Position numbers and translations under genes: made by a program. 64,000 nt of DNA from Pacificoceanicola onchidii (GTDB taxonomy: Bacteria > Pseudomonadota > Alphaproteobacteria > Rhodobacterales > Rhodobacteraceae). Of the stretch, positions 1 to 7,417 are shown piece after piece. The stretch is taken from assembly GCF_004804335.1 (NCBI RefSeq), contig NZ_SRXY01000002.1, positions 507,306 to 571,305 on the forward strand, read 5' to 3'. Each line of letters starts with the position of its first letter. Positions within the stretch are counted from its first letter, which is position 1. The notes beneath the pieces were generated by a model. The model saw nothing but the letters and a program-made list of their open reading frames with translations, had not been told where the DNA came from and did no database searches.

Positions 1-196
1 TGCGCAGTAACCTCCCGGGATTTTGCCCCGCCGTGTGCCTTCCCGGAATTTGCCGGGCCGGTGGCGCTTCTCGGACCAGACCTGCCTTGAAAAGACAACG
101 GAACCCTAAGCACCCTGCCCTTCCAGCAGAGGGGCGAGCCGGTGCATTCAGCAAGGTTTCGATAACCATTTGCCGTCGTGCGGCCGAGCGTGATGG

Positions 197-232
197 AAAA
201 ATGGGCAGAATTTTCGGCAATCGCCCATTTTT
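197..232. terminator. Bidirectional terminator-like inverted repeat
   Basis: A perfect 10-bp inverted repeat, AAAAATGGGC at 197-206 and GCCCATTTTT at 223-232, is separated by 16 nt. The A-tract and T-tract on either side are what a bidirectional Rho-independent terminator would have. It probably ends transcription of whatever lies left of the window. The rest of 1-414 shows no convincing gene: the short open frames there have no homology I recognise and no good ribosome binding site. Confidence 0.5.
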
Positions 233-378
233 CAGCCAGCGCTCAGGTGGCTGACGGCCAAAATCGCCGTCTCGTCGTCGCGACCGAGGTCACAACTCGT
301 GTCCTTACCCAAGGCACCCGGACAGCTGACCCGGCCCAATTTCCAATAGATCGACGCCCAACCGGCCGCACCGCAATC

Positions 379-411
379 GTTGACAGTCGACGGAGGGCAA
401 GACACAATTGT
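379..411 (+). promoter_or_regulatory. Putative promoter/operator of the FCD regulator gene
   Basis: TTGACA at 380-385 is followed after 17 nt by CACAAT at 403-408, a weak -10. That would start the transcript almost at the ATG at 415. GTTGACAGT at 379-387 recurs word for word in front of the tctC gene at 1142-1150. An ACAATTGT palindrome lies at 404-411, matching the CAATT half-sites in front of tctC. This suggests the regulator binds both promoters; that is inference. Confidence 0.4.
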
Positions 412-414
412 TGC

Positions 415-1098
415 ATGACTGCATCCCAGACAACAAACTCCGCCGCTCAGCAAATCAACCAGCGACGCGCCAAGACCATCACTTCGATTGCCGTGGACGC
501 CATCGAAGACATGATCGTGACTGGAGAGCTGCTCGCAGGTGACCGGATCAACGAAAGCACGCTGGCCGAGAGCCTCGGGATCAGTCGCGGGCCGATCCGC
601 GAGGCATGCCGGAGTCTGGAACAGGCCGGTTTGCTCACCAGCAAGACCAACCGGGGCATGTATGTGCGCGAAGTAACGCTGGACGAAGCGCGTGAACTGT
701 ATGAGTTGCGCGGCGCGATTGCCGGACTCGCTGCGGAGTTGATCGTTCGACGCGCAGGAGATGATGAAATTGTTTCTTTGGAACGACTTGTGGATCAGAT
801 GCAGGTTGCCGCCGAAGAAAGCTCAACGGCCCAATACTACAAGTTGAACCTTCAGTTCCACGACGATTTGGTACGCGCCGCGCGCAACAATGCGCTGGAA
901 GACACATACCACAAGATCGTCAATCAACTGCACCTGCTGCGGCGGCGCGGGCTTGTTCAGGAGGGCAACCTGCTGATCTCGAATGCCGAACATCGCAGGG
1001 TCGTAACAGCGCTTGCGAACCGCGATGCCGCCGCTGCATCGGCTGCCCTGCGCGAGCATGTCGCCAACGGCCTGACCCGGCTCATCGCCTCTCTTTAA
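415..1098 (+). CDS. GntR-family (FCD subfamily) transcriptional regulator
   Basis: A 227-residue regulator: an N-terminal winged helix (about residues 20-90, with the typical segment around ESLGISRGPIREA) and a C-terminal all-helical FCD ligand-binding domain. I chose the ATG at 415 because residues from there match the family, while the in-frame extension upstream to 178 is low-complexity and carries no family sequence. It is followed by a TctCBA transporter operon in the same direction, so it probably senses the transported carboxylate and controls that operon and itself. Repressor or activator cannot be told from the sequence. Confidence 0.85.
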   Translation: MTASQTTNSAAQQINQRRAKTITSIAVDAIEDMIVTGELLAGDRINESTLAESLGISRGPIREACRSLEQAGLLTSKTNRGMYVREVTLDEARELYELRGAIAGLAAELIVRRAGDDEIVSLERLVDQMQVAAEESSTAQYYKLNLQFHDDLVRAARNNALEDTYHKIVNQLHLLRRRGLVQEGNLLISNAEHRRVVTALANRDAAAASAALREHVANGLTRLIASL

Positions 1099-1136
1099 AA
1101 ACATCGAAATCGTCTTCGCCAATTTTTCATTTCTGC

Positions 1137-1165
1137 AAACTGTTGACAGTTTACAATTAGAATTG
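1137..1165. promoter_or_regulatory. Candidate operator/promoter for the tct operon
   Basis: AAACTG-TTGA-CAGTTT at 1137-1152 is a 6+6 bp inverted repeat whose centre overlaps a TTGACA (1143-1148) that could be a -35 element. A second palindrome, CAATT-AG-AATTG, follows at 1154-1165. The core GTTGACAGT is also found in front of the upstream regulator gene, which makes this the likely binding site of that regulator. Confidence 0.5.
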
Positions 1166-1225
1166 CTACCACTCCTTCCCATCGACGAACGGATTCGACC
1201 GATTGCTCATGAATGGGAGGACACC

Positions 1226-2182
1226 ATGAAGACTTTTTCGCGTATCGCCGCCGGGGCGATGATTTTGGCCACCGTGGCCACGACATCGATGGCAGAGGAC
1301 TATCCTTCACAACCCATCGAGGTTGTGACCCACGCTTCTGCCGGAGGGGGCACCGATACCACCGCCCGAACCATGTTGATCCGCGCCCGCCGAGAGCTTG
1401 GCGTGGATGCATTCGTGCAGATCAAGAAAGGTGGTGGCGGGGCCGTAGCCATGAGCTACGCATCCGGCAAAGCAGCCGACGGCCACACTCTGATGGCCAT
1501 CACCCCAACGCATCTGATCACCATGGCCCGGGGCCGTGCGCCCATCGGCATTGATGAAATCAAGGGGATCGCCCGTTCAACCGACGACCCGATCATCATC
1601 GTGGTCAACAAAGACACTGGTATCGAAAGCCTCGAACAGCTGATCGAAAGCTCGAAATCGTCGCCCGTCAAATGGGGTGGCACGCAGGCCGGAGGGATCG
1701 ACCACATCGCCGCTATGACCTTTGCCAACAAGTCCGGTGCCAAGGTGGCCTATGTGCCGTTTGACGGCGGCGGCGCGATCATCACCAACCTGATGGGCGG
1801 CAACCTGCAGGCGGCGGGCCTGAACTACGGTGAAGCGGTGGACGGCATCGAGTCAGGGGACTTCGTTCCGCTGGCGATCATGGCTCAGGAACGCCTTGCG
1901 ATCTTGCCGGACACGCCGACGGTTGGCGAACTTGGCATCGACGGCGTCAATTTCTCGACCGTGCGCGGTGTCATCGTGATGAAGGACGTACCCGCAGACC
2001 GCGCTGCCCTGCTCGAAGAAAAGCTGATCAAGGGCATGAGCCACGGCACCTATCAGGCCTACCTGTCGGGCATTGGTCTGGATGCCAGCTCTGTTGCCGG
2101 CTCCGAGGTCTGGGACGCCCAGATCCGCGAGATGTACGACAACATCTACACCACGCTCGGAGAGCTCGGCCTGCGCAAGTAA
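1226..2182 (+). CDS. tctC: Tripartite tricarboxylate transporter substrate-binding protein (TctC/Bug family)
   Basis: Periplasmic binding protein of 318 residues, the usual TctC length. It has a clear Sec signal peptide (hydrophobic run then TTSMAED, cleavage near residue 23) and the Bug-family opening YPSQPIEVVTHASAGGGTD. The start at 1226 has a good GGGAGG ribosome site; the frame continues upstream but lacks signal-peptide features there. It delivers a small carboxylate to the TctA/TctB membrane pair encoded just downstream. Substrate cannot be read from the sequence; Bug proteins bind a wide range of dicarboxylates, aromatic acids and related molecules. Confidence 0.9.
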   Translation: MKTFSRIAAGAMILATVATTSMAEDYPSQPIEVVTHASAGGGTDTTARTMLIRARRELGVDAFVQIKKGGGGAVAMSYASGKAADGHTLMAITPTHLITMARGRAPIGIDEIKGIARSTDDPIIIVVNKDTGIESLEQLIESSKSSPVKWGGTQAGGIDHIAAMTFANKSGAKVAYVPFDGGGAIITNLMGGNLQAAGLNYGEAVDGIESGDFVPLAIMAQERLAILPDTPTVGELGIDGVNFSTVRGVIVMKDVPADRAALLEEKLIKGMSHGTYQAYLSGIGLDASSVAGSEVWDAQIREMYDNIYTTLGELGLRK

Positions 2183-2194
2183 GCCGCCCTGCAA

Positions 2195-2228
2195 GGGCCG
2201 CCCCATATCGTAGGGCGGCCCGTTTTTC
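2195..2228 (+). terminator. Stem-loop with T-run after tctC
   Basis: GGGCCGCCC (2195-2203) pairs with GGGCGGCCC (2213-2221) and is followed by GTTTTT. It lies inside the operon, between the binding-protein gene and tctB, so it probably acts as a partial terminator that keeps the binding protein in excess over the membrane subunits. Confidence 0.75.
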
Positions 2229-2245
2229 TCTTGAAAGGGAATTCC

Positions 2246-2707
2246 ATGAGACTCTCTCGCGACCTTGTCGCCGGTGGGCTGATCCTGCTTTTGTCAGCCT
2301 TTCTCTGGTGGGTTACCACCACCTTCGACAGCGACCCGCTCGGCATGGCCCAAGGCATGCCCGCCACGCACATGCCCCGCCTGATCCTTGGCGTCATCGC
2401 CGCTCTGACGGTCCTGATGATCCTGCAAAGCCTCTCGAAGGGAGGCGAAGCCCTCGGCGGACTGCCGCCCTGGCAAATGCCCGCAACCGCGGCCGTTCTT
2501 GGCCTTGCAGCGCTCCTCTTCACGTCGCTCGGTGTGCCGCTGGTGTTCTTCGGCGTTTGCCTGACGCTGCCCATCATGTGGGGCACCCGCAAATACGCGG
2601 CTGTCGCGGCTTTCGCCGTGGGTGTGCCGGTGGCCATCTACATCGTCTTCAAACTGCTCCTCGGCCTGCGCTTGCCGATGGGCCCGCTCGCGGCCCTCGG
2701 GCTCTGA
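2246..2707 (+). CDS. tctB: Tripartite tricarboxylate transporter small membrane subunit (TctB family)
   Basis: A 153-residue hydrophobic protein with four predicted membrane segments, the size and topology of TctB. It partners with TctA to form the secondary transporter fed by TctC. ATG at 2246 follows AAAGGGA at proper distance; a TTG slightly upstream (2231) is less likely. Sequence conservation in TctB is low, so the call rests on position between tctC and tctA as well as topology. Confidence 0.85.
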   Translation: MRLSRDLVAGGLILLLSAFLWWVTTTFDSDPLGMAQGMPATHMPRLILGVIAALTVLMILQSLSKGGEALGGLPPWQMPATAAVLGLAALLFTSLGVPLVFFGVCLTLPIMWGTRKYAAVAAFAVGVPVAIYIVFKLLLGLRLPMGPLAALGL

Positions 2708-2719
2708 AAGGAGAGAACA

Positions 2720-4228
2720 ATGGACGTTCTTGGCGGACTTCTTGAAATTCTGCAGCCGACGACGCTGCTGCTGATCATGGCTGGCACGATTGTTGGCGTT
2801 CTGGTCGGCGCGCTTCCCGGGCTGTCCAGTTCCATGGCCGTGGCCCTGCTGCTACCGTTTACCATCTATCTTGAGCCGATCCCGGCGATTGCCATGCTGG
2901 CCGCGCTTTATTGCGCCGGGACGTTTGGCGGCTCCATCACCGCAATCCTGATCAACGCACCGGGCGCGCCACCTGCGGCAGCGACGGCCTTTGACGGCTA
3001 TCCGCTCGCCAAACGCGGCGAAGCGGGCAAAGCGCTTGGCATGGCGGCGGTTTCCAGCGTGGCGGGCGGGATCTTCTCGCTGGTCGTTCTGATCCTCGCC
3101 GCCCCGGCACTGGCGACCATCGCCTACCGTTTTGGTCCGCCGGAATACTTTGCCCTGACCGTTTTCGGCCTGTCGATGCTGGCCTCGATCAGCGGCAAGT
3201 CGGCGGTCAAGAACCTGATCGGCGGCGCCTTTGGCGTGCTGCTGGCCACCGTTGGCGTAGACCTGACCACCGGCGTCGAACGCTTCACCTTCGGGGTGCC
3301 GCAACTCTACGAAGGCATCAGTTTCATTCCGGTTCTGATCGGCCTTTTCGCCATGGCAGAGCTGCTGGACCAGGCGGGACAAAAGGACTCGCCTCTCGAG
3401 CGCTTCAACATGTCCGCTCTGAAACTGCCTGGGCTCAACGATTTCAAACGGGTCTGGAAAACCATTCTGCGCAGCTCCGGTATCGGCACGTTCGTGGGCA
3501 TCCTGCCCGCCGAAGGCTCCACTGTTGCCGCGATGATGGGCTATAACGAAGCCAAGCGCTGGTCGAAGAACAAAGAGAACTTCGGCAAGGGTGAGATTGA
3601 AGGCGTGGCAGGCCCGGAAGCGGCCAACAACGCCGCCACAGGCGGGGCCATGGTGCCGACACTGGCGCTCGGCATTCCCGGATCGGCCACCGCTGCGGTG
3701 ATCCTCGGCGGCCTGCAGATCCACGGATTGCGCCCCGGCCCGTACCTCTTCGAGAACCAGCCGAACCTGCTCTACGCGATCTTCTTCGCCATGCTGATTG
3801 CGAACTTCGTGTTCCTCGGCTTTGGCCTGATCGGGGCGAAGCATTTCTCGCGCATCTCGCTGATCCCGCGCCAGTTCCTCTGGCCCACGGTTTTCTGCCT
3901 GTGCGTTGTCGGGGCTTACGGCGTGGGCCAGTCGATGAGCGATGTTTACATCATGCTGGTCGCCGGACTGATCGGGTACTTCCTGAACCGCGCCGGTTTC
4001 TCACCCGCGCCGATCATCATGGGGCTCGTCCTAGGCCATCTGGTGGAGAACTCGCTGGCACAATCCATGATCCTCTTTGATCAGGATCTGGGTCAGTTCC
4101 TCTCGCGCCCGATTGCCCTGTTCTTCTTTGCGCTGGCAATCTTGTCCATCGCGTCCTCGCCTCTCAGCGCATGGCTGAAAGGCCGACGCCGCGCGGATGC
4201 ACCGGCTTACAAGGATCTGAACGAGTGA
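2720..4228 (+). CDS. tctA: Tripartite tricarboxylate transporter large membrane subunit (TctA family)
   Basis: 502 residues, about 12 membrane helices, the usual TctA length. The family signature GALPGLSSSMAVALLLPF is present near residues 34-51, with the second half-repeat GILPAEGSTVAAMMGYNEAK near 265. It is the transport channel, driven by the ion gradient and loaded by TctC. Start at 2720 is preceded by GAAAGGAGA. Its stop overlaps the GTG start of the next gene. Confidence 0.95.
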   Translation: MDVLGGLLEILQPTTLLLIMAGTIVGVLVGALPGLSSSMAVALLLPFTIYLEPIPAIAMLAALYCAGTFGGSITAILINAPGAPPAAATAFDGYPLAKRGEAGKALGMAAVSSVAGGIFSLVVLILAAPALATIAYRFGPPEYFALTVFGLSMLASISGKSAVKNLIGGAFGVLLATVGVDLTTGVERFTFGVPQLYEGISFIPVLIGLFAMAELLDQAGQKDSPLERFNMSALKLPGLNDFKRVWKTILRSSGIGTFVGILPAEGSTVAAMMGYNEAKRWSKNKENFGKGEIEGVAGPEAANNAATGGAMVPTLALGIPGSATAAVILGGLQIHGLRPGPYLFENQPNLLYAIFFAMLIANFVFLGFGLIGAKHFSRISLIPRQFLWPTVFCLCVVGAYGVGQSMSDVYIMLVAGLIGYFLNRAGFSPAPIIMGLVLGHLVENSLAQSMILFDQDLGQFLSRPIALFFFALAILSIASSPLSAWLKGRRRADAPAYKDLNE

Positions 4229-5289
4229 TCTCTCGGGACCGCGGCATACCCAAGGGCTTTCTGCCGATCCTTCTGCCTGCCTCGCTTGGCGGCGGCCTGT
4301 GGGAGGCCCTTGGCCTCCCGCTCGGCTGGCTGATGGGCGCGGCGGTGGTGGCAGGCGGATTTGCCATGGCCAATGTCGCGGTCTCGGTCCCCAAACCGCT
4401 CTATTCCGTCTCGCTTTGCGCACTCGGGGCCAGCGTTGGGCTGGCGATTACCCCGGATGTCGCGGCGACGATGGTGCTCTGGGCCCCGGTCATGGGCATC
4501 GCTGCCTTTCTTGGCATTGCAGCTGCCGCGCTGATGGCACCGGTTCTGGCCCACTTTGGCCATATGGAACGCAGTACGGCGTTTTTCTCGCTCCTGCCCG
4601 GAGGCGTGATCGAGATGGCAAATGTCGGCGAAGCCTACGGCGCAGAACGAACCATTGTCTCCGCGTTGCACGCCATGCGCGTGGCGCTGGTGGTCGGGCT
4701 TCTGCCTTTGGCCCTGTTCTCGGTTTTACCTGCTCACGATGCCTCTCCCACCGACGGGCCGCTGCTGGGTTGGTCGGGCCTTGCCATCGCGCTGCTGGTC
4801 GGCTTCGCAGGCGGTTGGGCCGCTGACAAAGCCGGTCTGCCCGCTGCATGGTTGCTCGGCGCTCTGATTTCCGTCGGGGCCGTGTCATCCACCGGCGTTT
4901 TGTCCGGACGCATCCCGGAAGCACTTCTGGCGATTGTGCAAATCTTCGTCGGCATATCGCTCGGGGCGCGCTTCCAACGTGCCCGTCTCGCGTCAATCCC
5001 GCGCGCTCTGACCGTTGGATTGCCTGTGCTGCTCTTCATCATGGGGCTGATGGCCGCCGCGTCGGCGCTTACAAGTCTCGTCACCCCCTTCCCCTTCGCC
5101 ACGCTTGTCCTGTGCTTCTCGATCGGCGGCATGGCGGAGATGGTTCTCACGTCCAAGGCCCTCGCCCAGAACGTTGCGCTCGTCGCCGCGTTTCAGGCGG
5201 TGCGGGCCGTGATCGTCAATGCCTGCGCCGGTGCCGTCTGGCGGCACTGGGCATCACAAACTCACCCGAACAACCCACCGAAAGGATAA
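4225..5289 (+). CDS. AbrB family integral membrane protein
   Basis: 354 residues, very hydrophobic, built of two similar halves of about five helices each, as in the AbrB duplication family (once annotated ammonia monooxygenase-like). I place the start at the GTG at 4225, which overlaps the tctA stop as GTGA and gives translational coupling. The longer frame from 4171 would run inside tctA. Members are often found next to TctA genes, but their function is not established; a role in transport or regulation of the same solute is inference. Confidence 0.8.
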   Translation: MISRDRGIPKGFLPILLPASLGGGLWEALGLPLGWLMGAAVVAGGFAMANVAVSVPKPLYSVSLCALGASVGLAITPDVAATMVLWAPVMGIAAFLGIAAAALMAPVLAHFGHMERSTAFFSLLPGGVIEMANVGEAYGAERTIVSALHAMRVALVVGLLPLALFSVLPAHDASPTDGPLLGWSGLAIALLVGFAGGWAADKAGLPAAWLLGALISVGAVSSTGVLSGRIPEALLAIVQIFVGISLGARFQRARLASIPRALTVGLPVLLFIMGLMAAASALTSLVTPFPFATLVLCFSIGGMAEMVLTSKALAQNVALVAAFQAVRAVIVNACAGAVWRHWASQTHPNNPPKG

Positions 5290-5294
5290 CCTTC

Positions 5295-6731
5295 ATGTCC
5301 GCTGCTCAGAACGCATTCGCAGAAATGCCGCAAGACACCACCATCACCGCCGAGGCCGCCGCCTTTGTCGAAACCGTCACCTACGACGATATTCCCGAAG
5401 AGGCGATCCGCATCGGCACCCGTTGCATCGTCGACGGGGTCGGCCTCTACGTGGCTGGCTCGGAAGAGCACACCATCGACATTCTGGTGGACGAGGCGCT
5501 GGACTACGGCGGGCGCGAAGACGCGCTGCTGGTGGGACGCCGCGAGAAAGTCCCAGCACCGATGGCGGCGCGCGTTTTGGGCACCGCCGGGCACGCGCAT
5601 GACTGGGACGACAGCCAGGTCAGCATTGATCCGGCCCATATCTATGGCCTGTTGACCCATCCAACGATCCCGCCGCTGACCGCAGCCATCGTAATGGCCC
5701 AAAAGCTGGGCAACATCTCTGGCAAGGATTTCATGCTCGCTTTCCTGACTGGCTTTGAAGTTGAGTCTAAAATTTCCGAATGGATGCTGCCGCGCCACTA
5801 CATGCAAGGCATGCACTCCAGCGGCACCGTGGGGCATTTCGGCGCTTTTGCAACGGCGGCCAAGCTGCTTGGACTGAAAGGTGAAGCACTGCGCCATGGC
5901 TTCGGGATTGCCGCCAGTTTCGCCGCTGGCATCCGCTGCAACTTCGGCACCATGACAAAACCGCTGCACGTGGGCCGGGCGGCCGAGAATGGCATCACGG
6001 CAGCGCTTCTCGCCGCCCGAGGCTACACCGCAGATCCGCAAGCGCTTGACGGTCCGTGGGGATTCATGGCGGTTCAGGGCGGCGGTGCCAGCCCGGAGAA
6101 ACTCGCCCAGGGCTTCGGCAAGACATGGACCATCGCCGAGCCGGGCGTGTCGATCAAACCCTACCCGTGTGGCGTGCTGACCCATCCGACCATTGACCTG
6201 ATGCTGCGTCTGGTCACGGAAGGTGATGTTCAGCCGGATGACATCGACACCGTGACGGTCCATGCGGGCAGCAACATCCTCAAACCGATCCGCTACCCGA
6301 TCGCCGCCAACCACCTGCAGGCCAAGTTTTCCCTGCCCGCGGCCCTGTCGATGATCGCGCTGGCGCGGCAGGCGGGCAAGGTCGAGTTTTCCGATGCCTA
6401 TGTCGGCTCTGATGCGATGCAGGCGATGCAACGCCGCATGCGCACCGAACTGGACCCCGAGATCGAAGCGCAGGGGTTCGACAAGATGCGCTCGCGCATC
6501 ACGATCCGCCTCAAGGACGGCCGGGACATTGCGGGCTGGGCAGATGAGCGGTATCGCGGCGGCCCGGAAAACCCGCTCACCGATGCCGAGGTTGAGGCCA
6601 AGGCGCGCTCCTGCTGCGCCGGTGTTCTGAGCGACGCCGAGCAGGATGCCTTGCTGAAGAAGGCCTGGGGCGTTTTGAGTCTCAAGGACGCAGGCACCGA
6701 ACTGGCGCAGGCCATGACCGCTCGCGGTTGA
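5295..6731 (+). CDS. MmgE/PrpD family protein
   Basis: 478 residues, full length for the MmgE/PrpD family, which includes 2-methylcitrate dehydratase, cis-aconitate decarboxylase and iminodisuccinate epimerase. ATG at 5295 lies five bases after the AbrB-type gene and follows AAAGGATAA; the open frame extends upstream only because it overlaps that gene. As last gene of the tct operon it probably acts on the imported acid or its first product. The true reaction cannot be assigned from sequence alone; propionate-cycle partners (prpB, prpC) are absent here. Confidence 0.85.
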   Translation: MSAAQNAFAEMPQDTTITAEAAAFVETVTYDDIPEEAIRIGTRCIVDGVGLYVAGSEEHTIDILVDEALDYGGREDALLVGRREKVPAPMAARVLGTAGHAHDWDDSQVSIDPAHIYGLLTHPTIPPLTAAIVMAQKLGNISGKDFMLAFLTGFEVESKISEWMLPRHYMQGMHSSGTVGHFGAFATAAKLLGLKGEALRHGFGIAASFAAGIRCNFGTMTKPLHVGRAAENGITAALLAARGYTADPQALDGPWGFMAVQGGGASPEKLAQGFGKTWTIAEPGVSIKPYPCGVLTHPTIDLMLRLVTEGDVQPDDIDTVTVHAGSNILKPIRYPIAANHLQAKFSLPAALSMIALARQAGKVEFSDAYVGSDAMQAMQRRMRTELDPEIEAQGFDKMRSRITIRLKDGRDIAGWADERYRGGPENPLTDAEVEAKARSCCAGVLSDAEQDALLKKAWGVLSLKDAGTELAQAMTARG

Positions 6732-7376
6732 TCAGGCCCCTGGGACCCGCAGGGCCTCGAAAGAAACCATCGCGTGCTCGGCATAGGCCGGGCGCGCGCA
6801 CAGCCGATCATAGTAGGCCCGCAAGGCAGGCAGATCGGCGCGGTCGAACGGAACGGTGAAATAGCGGAAAAGATGCGTGCCGAACGCGATATCCGCAAGC
6901 GTCATCTCAGCCCCGGCAAGCCAGCCATGCCGGGCAATCTGCGCGTCCGCAATTGTCATCAACTGGTCAAGTTCCGCCGCGCCCTCGGCAAGCAGATCAT
7001 GGTCACGCTCCGCGGCACTGGTGCGCACAAGTTGCCAGAACACCTTGTAGGTCAGGGACGGATAGAGGTTGACCTTGGCCCACTCCATCCATTGATCCAC
7101 CGGTGCTCGGACAACCGGATCAGAGGGCCACAGCACTTCGGAGCCGTGCCGCGCTGCGAGATATCGCAAGATCGCCTGGCTTTCGAACAGCGTAACGTCC
7201 TCGTCCTCGATCACCGGCACCCTTCCCATCGGGTTCATTGCCAGGAACTCTGCGGTCTGATTGCCGCCGAAGGCACCGCCCACGTCCAGACGTTCATTGG
7301 GCAGGCCCAGCTCGCCGACGAGCCACATCACTGCCTGAACATTGCTTGAGGTCGCGCGACCATGGATCCTGAGCAT
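6732..7376 (-). CDS. Glutathione S-transferase family protein
   Basis: 214 residues with a thioredoxin-like N-terminal domain (residues 1-80; cis-Pro region GRVPVIEDEDVTLFESQAI, the glutathione-binding ES pair) and an all-helical C-terminal domain. Start at 7376 follows TAGGAGG. It ends base-to-base against the convergent PrpD-like gene. It lies 41 bp behind the flavoprotein gene and probably belongs to that operon, hinting at a glutathione-linked or detoxifying step; substrate unknown. Confidence 0.85.
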   Translation of the reverse strand: MLRIHGRATSSNVQAVMWLVGELGLPNERLDVGGAFGGNQTAEFLAMNPMGRVPVIEDEDVTLFESQAILRYLAARHGSEVLWPSDPVVRAPVDQWMEWAKVNLYPSLTYKVFWQLVRTSAAERDHDLLAEGAAELDQLMTIADAQIARHGWLAGAEMTLADIAFGTHLFRYFTVPFDRADLPALRAYYDRLCARPAYAEHAMVSFEALRVPGA

Positions 7377-7417
7377 CGCTCAATGCCTCCTACCTGCCCT
7401 TCTTTGCCCGAATAGCA

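Noticed and set aside
33-254. A 73-codon frame at the left edge
   Set aside because: No ribosome site, no motif, and it ends beyond the terminator-like repeat.
178-414. N-terminal extension of the first GntR regulator
   Set aside because: Not family-like and it passes through the terminator-like repeat and the probable promoter; ATG at 415 fits better.
2852-3844. A 330-codon antisense frame over tctA
   Set aside because: Low-complexity Arg/Gln/His-rich shadow of a membrane protein gene.
5262-6431. A 389-codon antisense frame over the PrpD-like gene
   Set aside because: No ribosome site and shadow composition.
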